From: Anaerolineaceae bacterium UBA5211
Lineage (GTDB): Bacteria; Chloroflexota; Anaerolineae; Anaerolineales; Anaerolineaceae
Direction: 5' to 3'
DNA length: 44,052 nt
Assembly: GCA_002412595.1 (NCBI GenBank)
Contig: DHVJ01000043.1
Coordinates: 1 to 44,052 of the forward strand
Part shown: positions 41,043-44,052 of the stretch, piece by piece
How positions within the stretch are numbered: position 1 is the stretch's first letter
How the letters are laid out: each line of letters begins with the position of its first letter
The notes under the pieces: model-generated
Told to the model about the DNA's origin: nothing
Databases searched by the model: none
What the model saw: only the letters and a program-made list of their open reading frames with translations
Made by a program: the position numbers and the translations under genes

Positions 41043-43850
41043 ATGGAGAAGAAGCATAGGTCAGCGATCCTTGCCCTAATTATGGCGTGCCTGATGCCCC
41101 TGGTCACATTTTCAACAGGGTTTGCACAGGATAATGGGAACAATTCGGCTGCATATCGCAGCGCGGTTTCCATGATGGCACGCCTCTCTCCGGAAGAACG
41201 GGTTGGGCAACTATTTTTAGTCACATTTGACGGCCGTGAAATTGGACAAGATTCGCAAATCTACGATCTCATCACCAATTATCACATCGGCGGGGTGGTG
41301 CTTAAACGCGACAACGATAACTTCAATGGGCCGGATAACACCATCAATTCAACCTATGGGTTGATATCAGGATTGCAAAATATTGAATGGCAGGCACGCG
41401 ATGACCTGATCGATTCCGGCGAGGGTTCTGCCATCAATGATTTTATCCCTTTGTTGATTGGCGTATCACAAGCCGGAGATTCTTACCCGTACGATCAAAT
41501 TTTGGACGGCCTTTCACCAATCCCTTCCCAAATGGCTATCGGTGCCAGCTGGAAAGTTGATTTGGCTGAGCAAGCCGGTTCTATCCAGGGAGAAGAACTC
41601 TCGGCTTTGGGAATCAACTTATTTATCGGTCCCTCGCTGGATGTGTTGGATATAACCTACAACGAAAGCGGCGATGATTTAGGCGTGCGTACCTTCGGGG
41701 GAGACCCATATTGGGTGGGAGAAATGGGTAAAGCCTACATCAAAGGACTGCACGAAGGAAGCAATAACCAGATGGCTGTGATCGCTAAGAATTTCCCCGG
41801 CCGCGGTAGTTCCGACCGGCTTCCGGAAGAAGAAGTTGCCACTGTGCGAAAGTCATTGGAGCAGTTGAAATTAATTGAGTTGGCCCCTTTCTTCCAGGTC
41901 ACAGATACAAGCACTAGCGACCCAGAATGGGTCACTGATGGTTTGCTACTCAGCCATATCCGCTACCAGGGATTTCAAGGTAACATCCGTGCAACTACTA
42001 AACCGGTTAGTTTTGACCAGACAGCGGTAGATTTATTGATGAACCTGTCGCAGTTTTCAACATGGCGCAGCAACGGCGGGATATTGGTCAGCGAGGATTT
42101 AGGCAGCGACGCGGTGCGGAAATTCTTCAACCCCAGTGGTCAGAATTTTGACGGCCGGCAGGTGGCGCGCAATGCTTTTCTGGCTGGCAACGATTTGCTA
42201 TATATGGACCAGTTCCTCTCAACAGGTGACGCGAGCCGTTACGAAACCTATAAAAAGACCATTGACTTCTTCATTCAAAAATATCGTGAAGACCAGGCTT
42301 TTGCGGCAAAGGTGGATGCTTCGGTTCTGCGAATCCTTACGCAAAAATATGAGTTTTACCCGGATTTCCAAATTGAGAATGTCGTCCCAACTGAGTTCCG
42401 TTTATCCGGTATTGGGAATCAAACAACTTTATCTTTTGATGTTGCCAGCAGCGCGGTCACACTGATTAGCCCGGAAATTGACCAATTGGCCGACTCACTC
42501 ACGGATGTTCCGGCTTATGGGGATAAAATTGTTATCTTTACGGATGAAATCACTGCCAGCCAATGCAGGGATTGCCAGGCACAAAGCATTGTTGCTACTG
42601 ACAGCTTACAAAAAGCCATTTTGAAACTTTACGGCCCGAATGGCAGCGGCCAGGTTTCCGAAAACCAATTTACTTCCTATTCTTTTACTGACCTTCAGAA
42701 TTATGTGGATAATCCATTTAATCGGGTGGAATTAGAAACTAATCTGTCGCGCGCAGATTGGGTTATTTTTATGGTAGGGGATAATAACAGTGAGCGCACG
42801 GGGTGGGATGCGCTGCAAAACCTGTTATCCGAGAAGATCGATTCCATCCGCAACAAGAATGTAATTGTGTTTTCTTTGAACGCCCCTTACTATTTTGATG
42901 CAACCGATATTTCTGCTTTCACAGCCTTTTACGGTCTTTATAGCAAATTGCCCTCTTTTGTTGAAGTTGCCGCGCGCATTTTATTCCAGGAATTGAACCC
43001 GGTTGGCAGTTCGCCTGTTTCCATTCCTGGCGTGGCTTATGACCTGATAACGATTACAACACCGGATGCGGACCAGATCATTGAATTAATGGTGGATGAT
43101 CGTATGAACCCCGAACCTCTACCGGAGGGAACCGAGACTGTTGAAGCTCCTACCGCCGAACCGGTGTATAACCTGGGCGATAATCTGCCGGTGCGCACGG
43201 GTGTGATAATGGATCACAATGGCCATCCGGTGCCGGATGGAACAGTCGTCAAATTTATTCTCAACCAACAAGGCGAGAATGTAACTGTTCAACAGATTGA
43301 GGCTACCACGGTGAATGGTGTGGCGCGCGCATCCATAAAATTGCAGAGCGAAGGCGTGCACGAAGTGCGTGTTACCAGCGAACCAGCATTAAATTCTCAG
43401 ATTTTGGTATTGAATATCACACCCGGAGCAGGTACGTTGATCAGTGCCATTACACCCACGCCCATTCCTACGCAGGAGGATGTATCAACCCTGGAAGTGA
43501 ATGAAGCACAACCGGAAACAATTCCGGAGGAAGAGGCTGAAAAAGAAGCCAATCCATTTCTGGAGTGGTTCTTGACCAGTCTTTTTGCCTGGGGCAGTGG
43601 GCTGATATTTTTCTTCAATTCCGAGACTTATACGCATGTGAAGGATCGCGCGATCGTAAGCATTGGCATCACCCTGGGCGGATTGCTTACTGCGTTATGG
43701 TTGATCCTTGGGCTGCCCGGCAGCATCGAACGTGTGGGTGCCAGCGGTTATGCTAGTCTGCTGATCGTAACTTTAATTGGTGAATTGGTAATTGGGTTTG
43801 GGACGCATCTGGTGCTGAAGAATATTCTGGGAGCTGATGAAAATCGCTAA
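41043..43850 (+). CDS. Exported glycoside hydrolase family 3-like protein with eroded active site, Ig-like domain and C-terminal membrane anchor
   Basis: 935 residues. A signal peptide (1-28) is followed by a glycoside hydrolase family 3 barrel (about 40-400) of the NagZ style: LSPEERVGQLFLV, IGGVVLKR, ALGINLFIGPSLDV. The usual KHFPGHGD.DSH site reads KNFPGRGSSDR (249-259), losing the His residues, and the nucleophile segment reads VSEDLG (349-354), with Glu where SDD is normal. Hydrolysis is therefore doubtful. A second alpha/beta domain (about 420-670), an Ig-like bacterial domain (about 715-800; GVIMDHNGHPVPDGTVVKF), a Pro/Thr/Glu-rich linker, and three C-terminal transmembrane helices (about 840-930) follow. 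It may bind peptidoglycan or glycans at the membrane rather than cut them (inference). Confidence 0.88.
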   Translation: MEKKHRSAILALIMACLMPLVTFSTGFAQDNGNNSAAYRSAVSMMARLSPEERVGQLFLVTFDGREIGQDSQIYDLITNYHIGGVVLKRDNDNFNGPDNTINSTYGLISGLQNIEWQARDDLIDSGEGSAINDFIPLLIGVSQAGDSYPYDQILDGLSPIPSQMAIGASWKVDLAEQAGSIQGEELSALGINLFIGPSLDVLDITYNESGDDLGVRTFGGDPYWVGEMGKAYIKGLHEGSNNQMAVIAKNFPGRGSSDRLPEEEVATVRKSLEQLKLIELAPFFQVTDTSTSDPEWVTDGLLLSHIRYQGFQGNIRATTKPVSFDQTAVDLLMNLSQFSTWRSNGGILVSEDLGSDAVRKFFNPSGQNFDGRQVARNAFLAGNDLLYMDQFLSTGDASRYETYKKTIDFFIQKYREDQAFAAKVDASVLRILTQKYEFYPDFQIENVVPTEFRLSGIGNQTTLSFDVASSAVTLISPEIDQLADSLTDVPAYGDKIVIFTDEITASQCRDCQAQSIVATDSLQKAILKLYGPNGSGQVSENQFTSYSFTDLQNYVDNPFNRVELETNLSRADWVIFMVGDNNSERTGWDALQNLLSEKIDSIRNKNVIVFSLNAPYYFDATDISAFTAFYGLYSKLPSFVEVAARILFQELNPVGSSPVSIPGVAYDLITITTPDADQIIELMVDDRMNPEPLPEGTETVEAPTAEPVYNLGDNLPVRTGVIMDHNGHPVPDGTVVKFILNQQGENVTVQQIEATTVNGVARASIKLQSEGVHEVRVTSEPALNSQILVLNITPGAGTLISAITPTPIPTQEDVSTLEVNEAQPETIPEEEAEKEANPFLEWFLTSLFAWGSGLIFFFNSETYTHVKDRAIVSIGITLGGLLTALWLILGLPGSIERVGASGYASLLIVTLIGELVIGFGTHLVLKNILGADENR

Positions 43851-44052
43851 AGGATCAGCGAAAACACCAGTCCCACTGAAGTAATTCCCAAAGAGATATA
43901 AAACATAACCTTAAAAGAGGGAATCAATAAAAGGTCCTTTAATTTTACAGCATCATCCGAATCCCGTTGGATAAAGGGTGTACGGCCGGTAAAAAAATCT
44001 CTCAGTTGGGTCATACTGGCGGGTCGTTGATCCGGGTGCAGGTTCATGGCCC
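43847..44052 (-). CDS. Ser/Thr protein kinase, C-terminal end (cut by window edge)
   Basis: The last 68 or so residues of a protein that begins beyond the right edge. It opens AMNLHPDQRPASMTQLRDFF, the subdomain XI signature (DP..RP) that closes the Hanks-type kinase fold. A short juxtamembrane stretch with acidic and basic residues (FIQRDSDDAVKLKDLL) follows, then one transmembrane helix (about the last 20 residues). The helix is at the very C-terminus, so there would be no extracellular PASTA domain, unlike PknB. Its stop overlaps that of the convergent GH3-fold gene by 3 bp. It could be the kinase partner of the two FHA proteins (inference). Confidence 0.8.
   Translation of the reverse strand, partial: AMNLHPDQRPASMTQLRDFFTGRTPFIQRDSDDAVKLKDLLLIPSFKVMFYISLGITSVGLVFSLIL

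Noticed and set aside
1..44052. tRNA, rRNA, insertion sequence or prophage genes
   Set aside because: No T-loop-like GGTTCGAATCC segments with cloverleaf flanks, no rRNA motifs and no transposase or integrase signatures were found on either strand by eye.

Overview
The window looks like chromosomal DNA from a bacterium of the phylum Chloroflexota, most likely class Anaerolineae. This rests on protein style and gene context, not on any marker search. Supporting signs are a chromosomal parAB pair, actinobacteria-like FHA/SEDS/kinase envelope genes, a seven-transmembrane GAF/HD-GYP sensor, a TtuA/TtuB thiolation pair, and frequent GTG and TTG starts. There is no CRISPR array, insertion sequence, prophage, rRNA or recognisable tRNA. 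It reads as a gene-dense core region of short operons on both strands, with a few unusual fusions and control regions.

Left part (1-9.6 kb): an HNH endonuclease cut by the window edge, tyrS, then a leftward operon of two FHA-domain proteins, an MTA phosphorylase and a large SEDS polymerase fused to a penicillin-binding-protein-like domain that has lost its transpeptidase motifs. Diverging from it are archease and the RNA ligase rtcB, then a PHP metallo-phosphoesterase and secG.

Middle left (9.6-17.3 kb): an anchored peptide-type solute-binding protein with a cobalamin adenosyltransferase, then a compact methyltransferase / GH3 adenylate-forming enzyme / 7TM-GAF-GAF-HD-GYP cassette that could make and sense a small molecule (inference). 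A noncoding gap of about 490 bp follows.

Middle (17.3-27.8 kb): a leftward cluster of sugar kinase, parA, parB, amidohydrolase, tandem-HTH regulator and acetyltransferase; an MFS transporter; radC; a lysine-rich unknown; and glnA. The glnA gene is preceded by a leader of about 350 nt that ends in an intrinsic terminator just upstream of its ribosome site. This implies transcription attenuation by a mechanism I do not recognise. A palindromic intergenic repeat follows glnA.

Right part (27.8-44 kb): a GyrI-like / PadR / BtrH-like / TtuB / TtuA leftward run with an 18-bp palindrome over its promoter; a DUF4259 protein; adenosine deaminase; proC; a UppP undecaprenyl-pyrophosphatase fused to a PstS-like binding domain; tgt; alr; recJ; an EamA transporter; a glycerophosphodiesterase; a membrane-anchored GH3-fold protein with an eroded active site; and the C-terminus of a Ser/Thr kinase.

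Two themes recur. Several genes (fhaA, archease, tgt, alr, recJ, the GH3-fold protein) have a -10 hexamer 7-11 nt before the start codon and no ribosome site, which suggests leaderless mRNAs. Cell-envelope functions (SEDS-PBP fusion, UppP fusion, Alr, FHA proteins, kinase, GH3-fold protein) are over-represented and often built as unusual fusions or pseudoenzymes.
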